From Pirellulaceae bacterium (GTDB lineage: Bacteria; Planctomycetota; Planctomycetia; Pirellulales; Pirellulaceae): a DNA stretch of 64,000 nt. A model generated the notes under the pieces. It was not told the origin of the DNA, did no database searches, and was given only the letters and a program-made list of their open reading frames with translations. The DNA is taken from assembly GCA_018402565.1 (NCBI GenBank), contig JAGYIQ010000002.1, forward strand, positions 496,001 through 560,000, written 5' to 3'. Below, piece by piece: positions 26,960 to 36,083 of the stretch (its first letter is position 1; the number at the start of each line of letters is the position of its first letter). Position numbers and translations under genes: made by a program.

Positions 26960-27922
26960 ATGATCGAAAAACGAATCTTTGTAGCCGGGCATCGCGGCAT
27001 GGTGGGCGGCGCGGTTGTTCGTCGGCTGAAGGGGTTAGGGGCGCAGTCGGTGCTGACCGCAGACCGCAGCACGCTTGATCTGTGCCGCCAAGCCGATGTG
27101 GAGCGGTACTTCGCCGCAGAGCGACCGGAGATCGTGATCTTTGCCGCGGCCAAGGTCGGCGGCATTCACGCCAACCACACGTACCCGGCCCAGTTCATCT
27201 ACGACAACCTGGCCATGGCGTCCAACACGATCCATGCGGCCTACCAGGCCGGTGTGCCCCGCCTATTGTTCTTGGGCAGTACCTGCATCTACCCACGACT
27301 GGCCCCCCAGCCGATCCCCGAGTCGGCTCTGCTGACCAGTCCGCTGGAAACGACCAACGAAGCCTACGCGTTGGCCAAAATCGCCGGCTTGAAGATGTGC
27401 CAGTTCTACCGCCAGCAGTACGGCGTGCTGTTTCACAGCGCCATGCCGACCAACTTGTATGGCCCGGGCGACAACTACCATCCGCAGGACTCGCATGTGC
27501 TGCCGGCCCTGCTGCGGCGTTTCCACGAGGCCAAGGTCCAACAACTGCCGGTGGTCACCGTGTGGGGCAGCGGGCGTCCGCGGCGTGAGTTCCTGCATGT
27601 CGATGATCTGGCGGCCGCGATCCTGCACTTGGTGCAACTGGATAACCCGCCGGATTGGGTCAACGTGGGCACCGGCGTCGACATCGCCATCGCCGACCTG
27701 GCCCATTTGGTGGCCGAGGTCGTCGGGTACACCGGCCAAATCGAGTTTGACACGAGCAAACCGGACGGCACCCCCGTCAAGCGGACCGACATTTCTCTGA
27801 TCCAGCAGACTGGCTGGAACCCACAAATCGATTTCCGCACCGGGCTGCAACAGACCTACGAGGACTTCCTCCAAGGTCAGGTGAGGGGCCTGGAGATCCC
27901 CCTGTCCCCCGCCCTGGCTTGA
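26960..27922 (+). CDS. fcl: GDP-L-fucose synthase
   Basis: This short-chain dehydrogenase/reductase family enzyme epimerises and reduces GDP-4-keto-6-deoxymannose to GDP-L-fucose with NADPH. The 320-residue protein has the Rossmann motif [10 protein letters not shown] near residue 10, the GSTCIYP serine and the YALAKIAG Tyr-x3-Lys pair. [15 protein letters not shown] and the [11 protein letters not shown] segment are also family hallmarks. I chose ATG 26960 (GAAGG just upstream); the frame is open back to 26834. gmd follows 104 bp later on the same strand, giving the complete two-step GDP-mannose to GDP-fucose route for surface glycan or exopolysaccharide. Confidence 0.95.
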   Translation: MIEKRIFVAGHRGMVGGAVVRRLKGLGAQSVLTADRSTLDLCRQADVERYFAAERPEIVIFAAAKVGGIHANHTYPAQFIYDNLAMASNTIHAAYQAGVPRLLFLGSTCIYPRLAPQPIPESALLTSPLETTNEAYALAKIAGLKMCQFYRQQYGVLFHSAMPTNLYGPGDNYHPQDSHVLPALLRRFHEAKVQQLPVVTVWGSGRPRREFLHVDDLAAAILHLVQLDNPPDWVNVGTGVDIAIADLAHLVAEVVGYTGQIEFDTSKPDGTPVKRTDISLIQQTGWNPQIDFRTGLQQTYEDFLQGQVRGLEIPLSPALA

Positions 27923-28026
27923 GGCCCGACCGTTTCGGCCGCCCCCGCTTTCCTCCACGCCCGTCACACAGCATCGTTGGCGGCCCGACCCCGAATCCCT
28001 CCTCCCGTCAATAAGGTTAAATCACG

Positions 28027-29175
28027 ATGAGCAACGCTCCCAAAGTCGCCTTGATCACTGGCATTACCGGCCAAGATGGTTCTTATTTGGCCGAACTTCT
28101 CCTGTCCAAAGGCTATCTGGTTCACGGCATCAAGCGGCGAGCCTCCAGCTTCAACACCGAACGCATCGACCATATCTATCAAGATCCCCACGACAACCCG
28201 TCGTTCTTTCTGCACTACGGCGACCTGAGCGACACGTCGAACCTGATCCGCATCATCCAACAGACTCAACCCGACGAGATCTACAACTTGGGTGCGATGA
28301 GCCACGTGGCCGTTTCGTTCGAGTCACCCGAGTACGTGGCCGACGTGGATGCAATCGGCACCTTGCGTTTGTTGGAGGCCATTCGCATTTTGGGTCTGGA
28401 GAAGAAGACTCGTTTTTATCAAGCCTCGACCTCGGAACTGTACGGCTTGGTCCAGGAGATTCCCCAAAAAGAAACGACGCCGTTTTACCCGCGTTCGCCG
28501 TACGCTGTCGCCAAGTTGTATGCTTACTGGATCACGGTCAACTACCGCGAAGCCTACGGGATGTACGCCTGCAACGGCATCCTGTTCAATCACGAATCAG
28601 CTCGTCGCGGCGAGACCTTCGTCACACGAAAAATCACGCGTGGCATGGCCAACATGGCCCTGGGCCTGCAAGACTGCCTCTACATGGGCAACATCGACTC
28701 CCTCCGCGACTGGGGACATGCTCGCGATTACGTGGAAATGCAATGGCTGATGCTGCAGCAAGACCATCCCGAAGATTTCGTCATTGCGACCGGCAAACAA
28801 ATCAGTGTCCGTCAATTTATTGATACGGTCGCCCACCGCATCGGGCTCCAACTGCAATGGCAAGGCACCGGCGTCGACGAAGTGGGTATCGTGACCCATG
28901 TCGACCCCCGCGAGTCGCGTGACGAACGCGAAGAGGAGAAGTGGCGACGATTGCTGGGGCAAACCATCGTCCGCATCGACCCCAAGTACTACCGCCCCAC
29001 CGAGGTGGAAACGCTGCTGGGCGACCCCGCCAAAGCCAAAGCTAAGTTGGGTTGGTCCCCGAAAATCACGGTCGAAGAAATGGTCGACGAAATGGTCACC
29101 CACGACCTGGACCAAGCCCGGCGTCTGTCCGTGCTCCGCCAATCCGGCTTTGAAGTTGCCCTCAGTACCGAATGA
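28027..29175 (+). CDS. gmd: GDP-mannose 4,6-dehydratase
   Basis: Gmd converts GDP-D-mannose to GDP-4-keto-6-deoxy-D-mannose, the first committed step to GDP-L-fucose or GDP-rhamnose. The 382-residue protein has [14 protein letters not shown] at the N-terminus, [20 protein letters not shown], the catalytic region QASTSELYG and [10 protein letters not shown] (Tyr-x3-Lys), and [18 protein letters not shown]. Its start ATG at 28027 has AAGG about 10 nt upstream. It lies directly after fcl, the enzyme that uses its product. Downstream is a long repeat-filled intergenic region. Confidence 0.96.
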   Translation: MSNAPKVALITGITGQDGSYLAELLLSKGYLVHGIKRRASSFNTERIDHIYQDPHDNPSFFLHYGDLSDTSNLIRIIQQTQPDEIYNLGAMSHVAVSFESPEYVADVDAIGTLRLLEAIRILGLEKKTRFYQASTSELYGLVQEIPQKETTPFYPRSPYAVAKLYAYWITVNYREAYGMYACNGILFNHESARRGETFVTRKITRGMANMALGLQDCLYMGNIDSLRDWGHARDYVEMQWLMLQQDHPEDFVIATGKQISVRQFIDTVAHRIGLQLQWQGTGVDEVGIVTHVDPRESRDEREEEKWRRLLGQTIVRIDPKYYRPTEVETLLGDPAKAKAKLGWSPKITVEEMVDEMVTHDLDQARRLSVLRQSGFEVALSTE

Positions 29176-29461
29176 CGTGGTCGGTTGCCGCCTCCCCAGC
29201 CCGCAGACGCTCATAAACATTGCCTTGAGCCGCTCGTCCGAACCCGATCGCCCGCGGGTTCGGATGACCACCTGAGGGCACAGCGCGGCGGCAAGGCAGA
29301 AAAATTTTGGGCAGAAAGATTGGACGAGCGTCTCTCCGTTCGTAGCGAAACACCTCGAACCGTTACCGCGTGGATGAACCGTACGCGGGAGAGGACAGCG
29401 CACGCGCATCTACACGCATCTCAACTGATCTACGATTGTTAGAATCTTGCATAAACGGGCT

Positions 29462-30404
29462 AGGCAAGATCGATAACAAACGTCGTTCTGAGGGTTTTGC
29501 ATTAGCGAAGATTAGCGATCATTAGTGTTCCTGCAACCGCCACCCCCTAACTCACCCCTGATTAACCGGCAAAGGGAGAAGACAAGGAACACGAATCGAC
29601 ACTGATCTCCACTAATCTGCGATCATCAGAGTTTTGTACAGGCACGCGAGGGGAACTGGATGGCAAACGTGGTTTTCAGGGTTTTACACGAGGGCCGATT
29701 CGCCTCGATTGGTGCTCTCTAGTCGCGTCGCCATGCTCACCGCGGCATTTGTGCTCATCTTATCTTAAAACCCAACGCGGATCGCCACCGCAGCCTCCGA
29801 GTCACTCCCTGTCCCTGCGTAACTCCTGCCTGCCTAACCTTGGCTTATCAAAGCCCCTCCGCCCCTCAACGCCCCCACCCTACGCCCTACGCCGGCAAAG
29901 GGAGAAGACAAGGAACACTAATCGACACTGATCGACACTAATCTGCGATCATCAGAGTTTTGAACGATCGCATCAGGCAAGATCGATAACAAACGTCGTT
30001 CTTAGGATTTTGCATTAGCGAAGATTAGCGACCATTAGTGTTCCGGCAACCGCCACCCCCCGCCTCACCACTGACTGACCGGCAAAGGGAGAAGACAAGG
30101 AACACTAATCGACACTGATCGACACTAATCTGCGATCATCAGAGTTTTGTACAGGCACGCGAGGGGAACTGGATGGCAAACGTGGTTTTCAGGGTTTTAC
30201 ACGAGGGCCGATTCGCCTCGATTGGTGCTCTCTAGTCGCGTCGCCATGCTCACCGCGGCATTTGTGCTCATCTTATCTTAAAACCCAACGCGGATCGCCA
30301 CCGCAGCCTCCGAGTCACTCCCTGTCCCTGCGTAACTCCTGCCTGCCTAACCTTGGCTTATCAAAGCCCCTCCGCCCCTCAACGCCCCCACCCTACGCCC
30401 TACG
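29462..30404. repeat. 513-bp tandem duplication in gmd-obg intergenic region
   Basis: Copy 1 starts at 29462 (AGGCAAGATCGATAAC) and copy 2 at 29975, an offset of 513 bp; copy 2 runs to about 30404. Each contains ATTAGCGAAGATTAGCGA(T/C)CATTAG, a CGACACTGAT motif and an identical block of roughly 230 bp (about 29633-29890 and 30146-30400). Copy 2 extends into the CCTACGC heptamer array. Apparent 60- and 121-residue frames inside are identical copies of each other and carry no protein signal. The rest of 29176-30556 shows no gene. Confidence 0.85.
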
Positions 30405-30510
30405 CCCTACGCCCTACGCCCTACGCCCTTCGCCCTACGCCCTACGCCCTACGCCCTACGCCCCACGCCCTACGCCCTACGCCCGACGCCCCACGCCCTT
30501 CGCCCTTCGC
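30392..30510. repeat. Heptamer tandem repeat (CCTACGC type)
   Basis: About 16 imperfect copies of a 7-bp unit CCTACGC, with variants CTTCGCC, CCACGCC and CGACGCC, fill this stretch just downstream of obg. A three-unit version ends the first 513-bp copy at about 29878-29893. The same heptamer in reverse complement occurs at 54.9-55.07 kb. Confidence 0.9.
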
Positions 30511-30556
30511 CCGCAACACGTTGCCGCACCTTGGGAGCGTCAGGCACTCCCAAACG

Positions 30557-31555
30557 TCACTTTTTCTGGTTCTCGACCAGCACCTGGTGAACCGCCTCGG
30601 TCAATTGTTTCAGTCCAACGCCTGTGACGGCCGAGATCATCAGCACGGGACGCCCCAAGCGGTCTTGCAGCGTTTGTTGGACCTCGGCGGCGGCCGGTAA
30701 CTCACCTTTGCTGACGACGGTGATCTCGGGGCGTGTCGCCAGCGAATCGCTGTACTTGATCAATTCGTCGCGAATATTCAGATAATTTTGGATAGGATCA
30801 GTCTGATCCATCGGCTGCGGCTCGACCAAGTGCACCAAAATTCCGGCCCGCTCGATGTGCTTGAGGAACTCGTGTCCCAAGCCCGCGCCCGCGTGAGCGC
30901 CCTCGATCAGCCCGGGTATGTCGGCCATGACGAACCCGCGATTCATATCCAATTGCACCATGCCCAAGTTGGGGAACTTGGTGGTAAACGGGTAGTCCGC
31001 GATCTCCGGACGAGCGCGACTGAGGCGACTCAGCAAGGTACTCTTGCCGGCGTTGGGCTTGCCGATGATGCCGACATCGGCGATCACTTTCAGCTCCAGA
31101 TCGAGGTGACGCTGTTGGCCCTCTTCGCCGGGCATCGCTTGCCGCGGGGCTCGGTTGATGGCCGACTTAAAATGCGCGTTGCCTTTGCCCCCTTTGCCGC
31201 CTTGAGCCACCACCACCTGTTCGCCATCCCGAGCCAAGTCCTTGAGGACCAGGCCGGTGGCATGATCGCGAATCAAAGTTCCCAGCGGCACTTCGATGTA
31301 AACGTCCGGCCCTTTTTTGCCATGGCAGTCCGAACCCTGGCCGTGCACACCCCGTTCGGCCACCCAATGCGTCCGATGGGCCAACGCCACCAATGAATTG
31401 ACTTGCTCCCGAGCCACGATGATGATCGACCCGCCATCGCCACCGTTGCCACCGCTGGGACCGCCTTTGGGCACGTACTTTTCCCGGCGGAACCCCACGC
31501 AGCCATCCCCGCCGCGACCGCCCTCGACTCGAATCTGCACACGATCAACAAACAT
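30557..31555 (-). CDS. obg: Obg-family GTPase (ObgE/CgtA)
   Basis: Obg is a ribosome-associated GTPase acting in 50S assembly and stress control. The 332-residue protein has the Gly-rich N-terminal Obg domain (VEGGRGGDGCVGFRREK, GGPSGGNGGDGGS) to ~155 and a G domain with P-loop GKPNAGKST at 165-173 and G3 DIPGLIEG at 212-219. The G4 position reads SKGE (282-285) instead of NKxD, a departure that may affect guanine recognition. G5 looks like ISAVTG. The C-terminal OCT extension is absent. ATG 31555 is preceded by AAGG. A TTGGGAG/CTCCCAA inverted repeat lies 4 bp after the stop (30531-30553) but lacks a T run. Confidence 0.94.
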   Translation of the reverse strand: MFVDRVQIRVEGGRGGDGCVGFRREKYVPKGGPSGGNGGDGGSIIIVAREQVNSLVALAHRTHWVAERGVHGQGSDCHGKKGPDVYIEVPLGTLIRDHATGLVLKDLARDGEQVVVAQGGKGGKGNAHFKSAINRAPRQAMPGEEGQQRHLDLELKVIADVGIIGKPNAGKSTLLSRLSRARPEIADYPFTTKFPNLGMVQLDMNRGFVMADIPGLIEGAHAGAGLGHEFLKHIERAGILVHLVEPQPMDQTDPIQNYLNIRDELIKYSDSLATRPEITVVSKGELPAAAEVQQTLQDRLGRPVLMISAVTGVGLKQLTEAVHQVLVENQKK

Positions 31556-31690
31556 GGATTTACCTTGGTGAATACGGTGCGACCAGCGACTGGCTGGTCC
31601 CACGCCTCTGGGAGACTTGGCCTACGGTTGCCAACTCCCCTCGCCCGGCTGTAGTCTAGTACCCGCCCCACAAAGTTTGAAGGTCCCGCC

Positions 31691-32356
31691 ATGCCCACTC
31701 GCACCGCTCCGTTCGATGTCCCTGCGGGTCGCGCACCCAGCCGACGGGGGTCTGCGAGCTCCGGTGGACCGACCGTCGCCGCGGTGCACTCGTGCGTTTT
31801 CCCCAGTGACCTGGGCTGGATCGGACTCTTGACGTTCCGCGGGTCGACCGGTGAATTGGCGATTGGTCGCTTGGCTTTTGGCCACGAGACCGCCGCCGCG
31901 GCCGGCAAGGCTCTCCGCTGGGCACAAACTCGCGACCAACGCTCCCCAGCCGCCGAGGATCCGACGGCGAGCGAACCACCCTCCGGCGATTCCGCCGAGA
32001 CGTCGGGCATCCCAGCGACTTGGTTGACCGACCTGCAAGCCTTCGCGGCCGGCACCCCGACGGATTTGAGCCACTTGCCGTTGGACTTGAGTTACATGAC
32101 CGATTTTGGACGTCGCGTGGCAATGGCCTGCCGACAAGTCCCCTGGGGTGAAACGATCAGCTACGGTCAATTGGCGACTCGGATCGGTTCCCCCGGCGCG
32201 GCGCGTGCGGTAGGCGCCGTCATGGCTCGCAACCGTCACCCTTTGATCATTCCCTGCCATCGGGTCATCGCCAGCAACGGGGCGCTAACCGGCTTCTCCG
32301 CGCCTCAGGGCTTGATCATGAAACAACGCCTCCTGGCCCACGAAGAAACGGGGTAA
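31691..32356 (+). CDS. ogt: Methylated-DNA--protein-cysteine methyltransferase (Ogt/MGMT)
   Basis: This suicide enzyme removes alkyl groups from O6-alkylguanine onto its own cysteine. The 221-residue protein has the acceptor Cys189 in IIPCHRVIASNGALTGF, preceded by the helix-turn-helix region VPWGETISYGQLATRIG and ARAVGAVMARN. Residues ~75-110 include a Ser/Pro/Thr-rich insertion that lengthens the N-terminal domain. It is divergent from obg, with 135 bp between them for both promoters. I kept the ATG at 31691. Symbol ogt is used for the protein type; whether it is inducible like Ada cannot be told, as no AraC-type domain is present. Confidence 0.92.
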   Translation: MPTRTAPFDVPAGRAPSRRGSASSGGPTVAAVHSCVFPSDLGWIGLLTFRGSTGELAIGRLAFGHETAAAAGKALRWAQTRDQRSPAAEDPTASEPPSGDSAETSGIPATWLTDLQAFAAGTPTDLSHLPLDLSYMTDFGRRVAMACRQVPWGETISYGQLATRIGSPGAARAVGAVMARNRHPLIIPCHRVIASNGALTGFSAPQGLIMKQRLLAHEETG

Positions 32357-32783
32357 CACCGACAGAACCGACGGCCCGTGGGGATCCGATTTTCTGGACA
32401 ACTAGCACCTGTCACAGGTGTCCTCAAGCGTAGTCGACGAGCGAGATTTTACGACATCGATCATCCGGTCAACTTTTTAGTTTTGCCATGACCAACGGCG
32501 ACTCAAAGTGAAGTTGAAGTGAAGTTGAAGTGAAGTTGACAGCCCAGAAATGACTGAGCCCTCGAAGACGCTAGCGTCCGAGGGCTCAGCTAAAGGCAGT
32601 TTCGCGAGCGTTCGCGGCTGGGACCGACCCAGTGATTCCAAACCGCGAGTAGGAGTGCTCAACCCAGGAGGGGGGAGGCGTGCAAGAATCCCGCAATTCC
32701 CGCACACACGAAAGCGCCTTTGATGAATCAATCGCTTTCCACTCGGGGATTTAGTCAATTCCCGCCCAGGCCACAAGGGCAAT
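32357..32783. other. Intergenic region with 11-bp repeats and a long perfect hairpin
   Basis: No gene is supported. An 11-bp unit GAAGTTGAAGT is repeated about 2.7 times at 32510-32540. At 32554-32589 the arms CTGAGCCCTCG and CGAGGGCTCAG enclose a second palindrome GACGCTAGCGTC, giving a near-continuous hairpin. No T run follows, so it is not a standard terminator. Confidence 0.6.
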
Positions 32784-33452
32784 TCAGCCCCCACCCGGCC
32801 CCTCGCCAGAGATCTGCTGCAAGTATTCTGCAATGTGCGACTGCAAATCCAATAACAACTGCCACGTCTCAAAGTGAAATGTGGCCTTCTGGCCCTGATC
32901 GGATAGCTCGGCGTTGGATACCAACTGCCGCATCCGCAGATGGAAAAACTCCAAGATCTCAGTCAACTGGAGAACCTGCGAGGGACTGAGCGACTTGGGC
33001 AACCTGGGAGGGTCCGTTACATTCAGCAACTTTTCCCCAATCACACTGGGGGCCACGTTTCCATGCCGTTCGATCCACTCGTTGAGATTGTTGGTCGAAC
33101 CCGGCAGATTGCCCTCGGTCAGGTCCTTCAATTGCGAATACCGCGCGTCGATCTGCTCTCGCGATCCGTACAGCAAACAGGTGCGGCCGATCTGGATCAT
33201 ATCGCCATGCCGCAGTTTCTTCAGCGTCACTCGCTCGCCGTTGACCTTGGTCCCGTTGGTGCTGCCCAGATCGGTCAGGACGATGCCCTCTTCCTGCTGC
33301 TTGATCTTCAAGTGGAACCGGCTGACTCGTTCGTCGTTGACTTGGATCGAGTTCCCTTCCTCTCGACCAATGGTCAGTGGGGTCATCAGGCCGGTAAACA
33401 CCCGCCCGCGGTCCGCCCCATCCACAATTCGTAACACCAAGCCATCTGACAT
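32784..33452 (-). CDS. FHA-domain protein
   Basis: FHA domains bind phosphothreonine peptides in Ser/Thr-kinase signalling. The 222-residue protein has an N-terminal FHA domain (residues ~5-100) with all the usual residues: TIGREEGNSIQV, RVSRFHLKI and DLGSTNGTKVNG. Residues 100-222 are helical with no known domain and could mediate dimerisation. Start is the ATG at 33452. No kinase or phosphatase gene is adjacent, so the partner is unknown. It is cytoplasmic, with no signal or TM segment. Confidence 0.9.
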   Translation of the reverse strand: MSDGLVLRIVDGADRGRVFTGLMTPLTIGREEGNSIQVNDERVSRFHLKIKQQEEGIVLTDLGSTNGTKVNGERVTLKKLRHGDMIQIGRTCLLYGSREQIDARYSQLKDLTEGNLPGSTNNLNEWIERHGNVAPSVIGEKLLNVTDPPRLPKSLSPSQVLQLTEILEFFHLRMRQLVSNAELSDQGQKATFHFETWQLLLDLQSHIAEYLQQISGEGPGGG

Positions 33453-33608
33453 GATTACAAAAACTCGCCGAGCCTCCCGTTGGATTTGCCTGTCCCTATT
33501 CTCGCCCAGCGACCGCCATTTTCAAGAGTTTTTCATGAATCTGCCGAGATTTCCGCTCGTTTTTTTCTGGTTTCGGCCAGCCTTGTCCCCGCGGCGGCCT
33601 CGGCTGTG

Positions 33609-34715
33609 TCACGGTTGGAACCCGGCAATGAAGTCGCTCAGTGCTTCGGCGGCGGCCAGTGGCAGGGCGTTGTACAGCGAGGCCCGCATGCCTCCCACGC
33701 TGCGATGTCCGGCCAAGAAAGCCAATCCGCGGGCCTGGGATTCGTCCAAGAATCGCTTTTCAAGTTCCGGCGTTGGCAGGCGAAACGTGACGTTCATCTG
33801 CGACCGACACTCGGGCGCTGCATGCAAGCGATACAATTCGGGCCGTTGCAGCAGGGCCTCGTACACGCAGGCCGCCTTCTGACGATTGAATCGCTCGACG
33901 GCCGCCAATTCCCCGAACGTCCCTTCCAACCACCGCAGCACCAAATTGGCGACGTAGATACAGAAAGTGGGCGGGGTGTTGTACATCAGGTCCCCAGTGG
34001 CATGGTTCAACAAGCGGCAATACCCGGGAACTCGTTCGGATGCCCGCTCCAAAAACTCTCGTCGGGCAATGACCACCGTCGCGCCGGCTGGCCCGAGGTT
34101 CTTCTGCATGCAGGCGTAAGCCATTGCGTACTGGCGGATATCGATGGGGCGGCTGAGAAAATCCGACGACATATCACAGACCAGTGGCGGCGCGTCGCGC
34201 AGACAACTGGCGATGTCGGCCGGGAATTGCACGCCCTCGATTGTCTCGTTCGACGTGTAGTGCAGGTACGCCGCATCGGGCGACGTCCAGACGCCAGGTT
34301 CAGGGATCGTGCGAAAACCGGCCTCGGCCCCCGTCCACACTCGTCGCCCCTGCTCGCTGCGGACGGCCTCTTGATAGGCGCAATCCCCCCAAGTGCCCGT
34401 CACCAAGTACTCGCCCACGCCACCCGGCAAGCAAAAGTTCATTGGCAACACGGAAAAGATCAGTCTTCCTCCACCCTGCACAAAAAAGACGTCGTAATCG
34501 GCTGGGACGGCCAACAAGGCCCGCAAGCGAGCGACCGTATCCTCCAAGATCTCCTTGAACGGCGGGGTGCGATGCCCCAACTCCAGAATCGAGACACCGA
34601 CGCCGGGCAAGCACATCATGTCCCGGGCAACCTGCGCGAGCACAGGCTCCGGCAGGACACTGGGGCCAGCCGAGAAATTGAACACACGCTGCGTGGCGGC
34701 TTCTAGCGAATTCAT
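33609..34715 (-). CDS. serC: Phosphoserine aminotransferase SerC
   Basis: SerC transaminates 3-phosphohydroxypyruvate to phosphoserine (also used in PLP synthesis), with PLP as cofactor. The 368-residue class-V aminotransferase has FNFSAGPSVLPEPVL at the start, LELGHRT, the FFVQGGGRLIF loop, the PLP-lysine in MQKNLGPAGATVVI and the GGMRASLYNALP segment near the end. The ATG at 34715 overlaps the TGA of the upstream dehydrogenase gene by 4 bp, so the two are co-translated. This fits sequential steps of serine synthesis. Confidence 0.96.
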   Translation of the reverse strand: MNSLEAATQRVFNFSAGPSVLPEPVLAQVARDMMCLPGVGVSILELGHRTPPFKEILEDTVARLRALLAVPADYDVFFVQGGGRLIFSVLPMNFCLPGGVGEYLVTGTWGDCAYQEAVRSEQGRRVWTGAEAGFRTIPEPGVWTSPDAAYLHYTSNETIEGVQFPADIASCLRDAPPLVCDMSSDFLSRPIDIRQYAMAYACMQKNLGPAGATVVIARREFLERASERVPGYCRLLNHATGDLMYNTPPTFCIYVANLVLRWLEGTFGELAAVERFNRQKAACVYEALLQRPELYRLHAAPECRSQMNVTFRLPTPELEKRFLDESQARGLAFLAGHRSVGGMRASLYNALPLAAAEALSDFIAGFQP

Positions 34716-35707
34716 GCTTCCACTCCCGGGAATCCCAAGTGTTTGTCGACCAAGTTCCTCAACGACTGCTTGGCCAGAAAACGCTGTAGGTTCTGACAAA
34801 AGAAATCGACGCTATCCGACACGCGGCGCTGACTCTGCGCACCAACGTGCGGTGTAATCATCACGCGCGGCAGTGTCCACAAGGGGCTGTCCCCCGGCAA
34901 AGGCTCGACTTCTGCCACGTCCAAACCCGCGGCCCGCACGCGGCCGCTGACCAAGGCTTCAACCAGGGCCGCCTCGTCGACGACTTGTCCCCGCGCAACA
35001 TTGATTAGATAGCTACCCGGTTTCATCCGTGAGAACTCGGCCGATCCCAGCAGGTGATGCGTCTGCGGATTGAGCGGCACGCACAGAATCACAACATCGC
35101 TCTGCTCCAACAGATCGGGCAAACGATCCGCCAACCATAACTCTGCCAAGTAACTGGGCTTGGAGCGAGGCCAATAATCGGTGGCAATCATCCGATTGCC
35201 CAGGGGAGCCAACAGCTCGGCGATTCGTTGGCCATTGCCGCCGAATCCGACAATGCCAATCGTCTTGCCGTGCAAGTCATCAGTCGCCAACCGCTCGTAC
35301 CGCCGCTCCAGTGAAGCCTGGAAGAACGCGGGCACGCTGCGGACCAAACCGTAGAGCAACGCCAGTGTCTGCTCGGCCACTTGATTGGCGAACAGCCCTG
35401 AAGCGCTGGTCACGGGTATCGCTGACTCAACCACGGCGGGATGCAGGCAATGATCCAAGCCAGCCGCCGAGGACTGGATCCACTGCAAACGCCCGGACCG
35501 CACGACCGCCGGCCAATCGATCGGCTGCTTGGCGTGTCCGCAGAAGATATCGGCCTCAAAGATCGCTCGGCCGATTTCGTGCTGCTCGGCGGCAATCACG
35601 CGGAATTCCGGCACCATTCCCTGGATCTGCTGCACGTGGTGCGGTTCAACCGGAAAACACAACACGACATTGAGAGCCCCATTGCGAGCCCCACTTTGGT
35701 TCACCAA
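34712..35707 (-). CDS. D-2-hydroxyacid dehydrogenase (phosphoglycerate-dehydrogenase-like)
   Basis: This 331-residue NAD-dependent dehydrogenase has the Rossmann motif GIVGFGGNGQRIAELL. The catalytic Arg is in LINVARGQVVDEAAL, Glu in DVAEVEPLPGDSPLW and His in ITPHVGAQS. It is short and lacks the C-terminal ACT or regulatory domain of classical SerA, so the substrate is not certain. The 4-bp overlap with serC suggests it supplies 3-phosphohydroxypyruvate, but a glyoxylate/hydroxypyruvate reductase role is possible. FGGNG replaces the usual GxGxxG form (GFGGNG still fits). Confidence 0.88.
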   Translation of the reverse strand: MVNQSGARNGALNVVLCFPVEPHHVQQIQGMVPEFRVIAAEQHEIGRAIFEADIFCGHAKQPIDWPAVVRSGRLQWIQSSAAGLDHCLHPAVVESAIPVTSASGLFANQVAEQTLALLYGLVRSVPAFFQASLERRYERLATDDLHGKTIGIVGFGGNGQRIAELLAPLGNRMIATDYWPRSKPSYLAELWLADRLPDLLEQSDVVILCVPLNPQTHHLLGSAEFSRMKPGSYLINVARGQVVDEAALVEALVSGRVRAAGLDVAEVEPLPGDSPLWTLPRVMITPHVGAQSQRRVSDSVDFFCQNLQRFLAKQSLRNLVDKHLGFPGVEA

Positions 35708-36083
35708 GTTCAGATTCCTTCACTCCCTCTGCAGCCATTCCTGTCTCCGCAGCCTACCTCAGCCGCCAATCTGGCCCCCGCTACCCCCCCTCACCGAGCC
35801 GTCGAGATCGTCAGAATACTGCCAGGTTCGGCCCATCGGAAGGGGTAAAATTCGGTGGCCAGTCAACGACAGAATGACTATAATGGGAGGTCGACCAGCC
35901 GGACGTCACGGTTAATGCCGCCCTCGAAATACGGTCTAACAGTGGCTGATCGATTCAGCTGACACCTATATTTTGCGTTTTCAGAAGCTCTGGCTGCGTG
36001 AAGTAAAGGTCCATTCACCACACACTTGAGAGCAACACACCCGGTCGCAGGTGCGGCTGGGACATCTCCCAATAGGAACTAGA
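35708..36083. other. Intergenic region between divergent operons
   Basis: This 376-bp gap separates the serC pair (minus) from the folE2 cluster (plus) and presumably contains both promoters. I see no repeat, RNA hairpin with T run, or credible gene in it. I looked for a pterin- or queuosine-type riboswitch fold upstream of folE2 and found no convincing one. Confidence 0.5.

Noticed and set aside
30262..30627. 121-residue frame in the 513-bp duplication
   Set aside because: It is identical to a frame in the other copy up to the repeat and then becomes the translated CCTACGC heptamer; no protein evidence.
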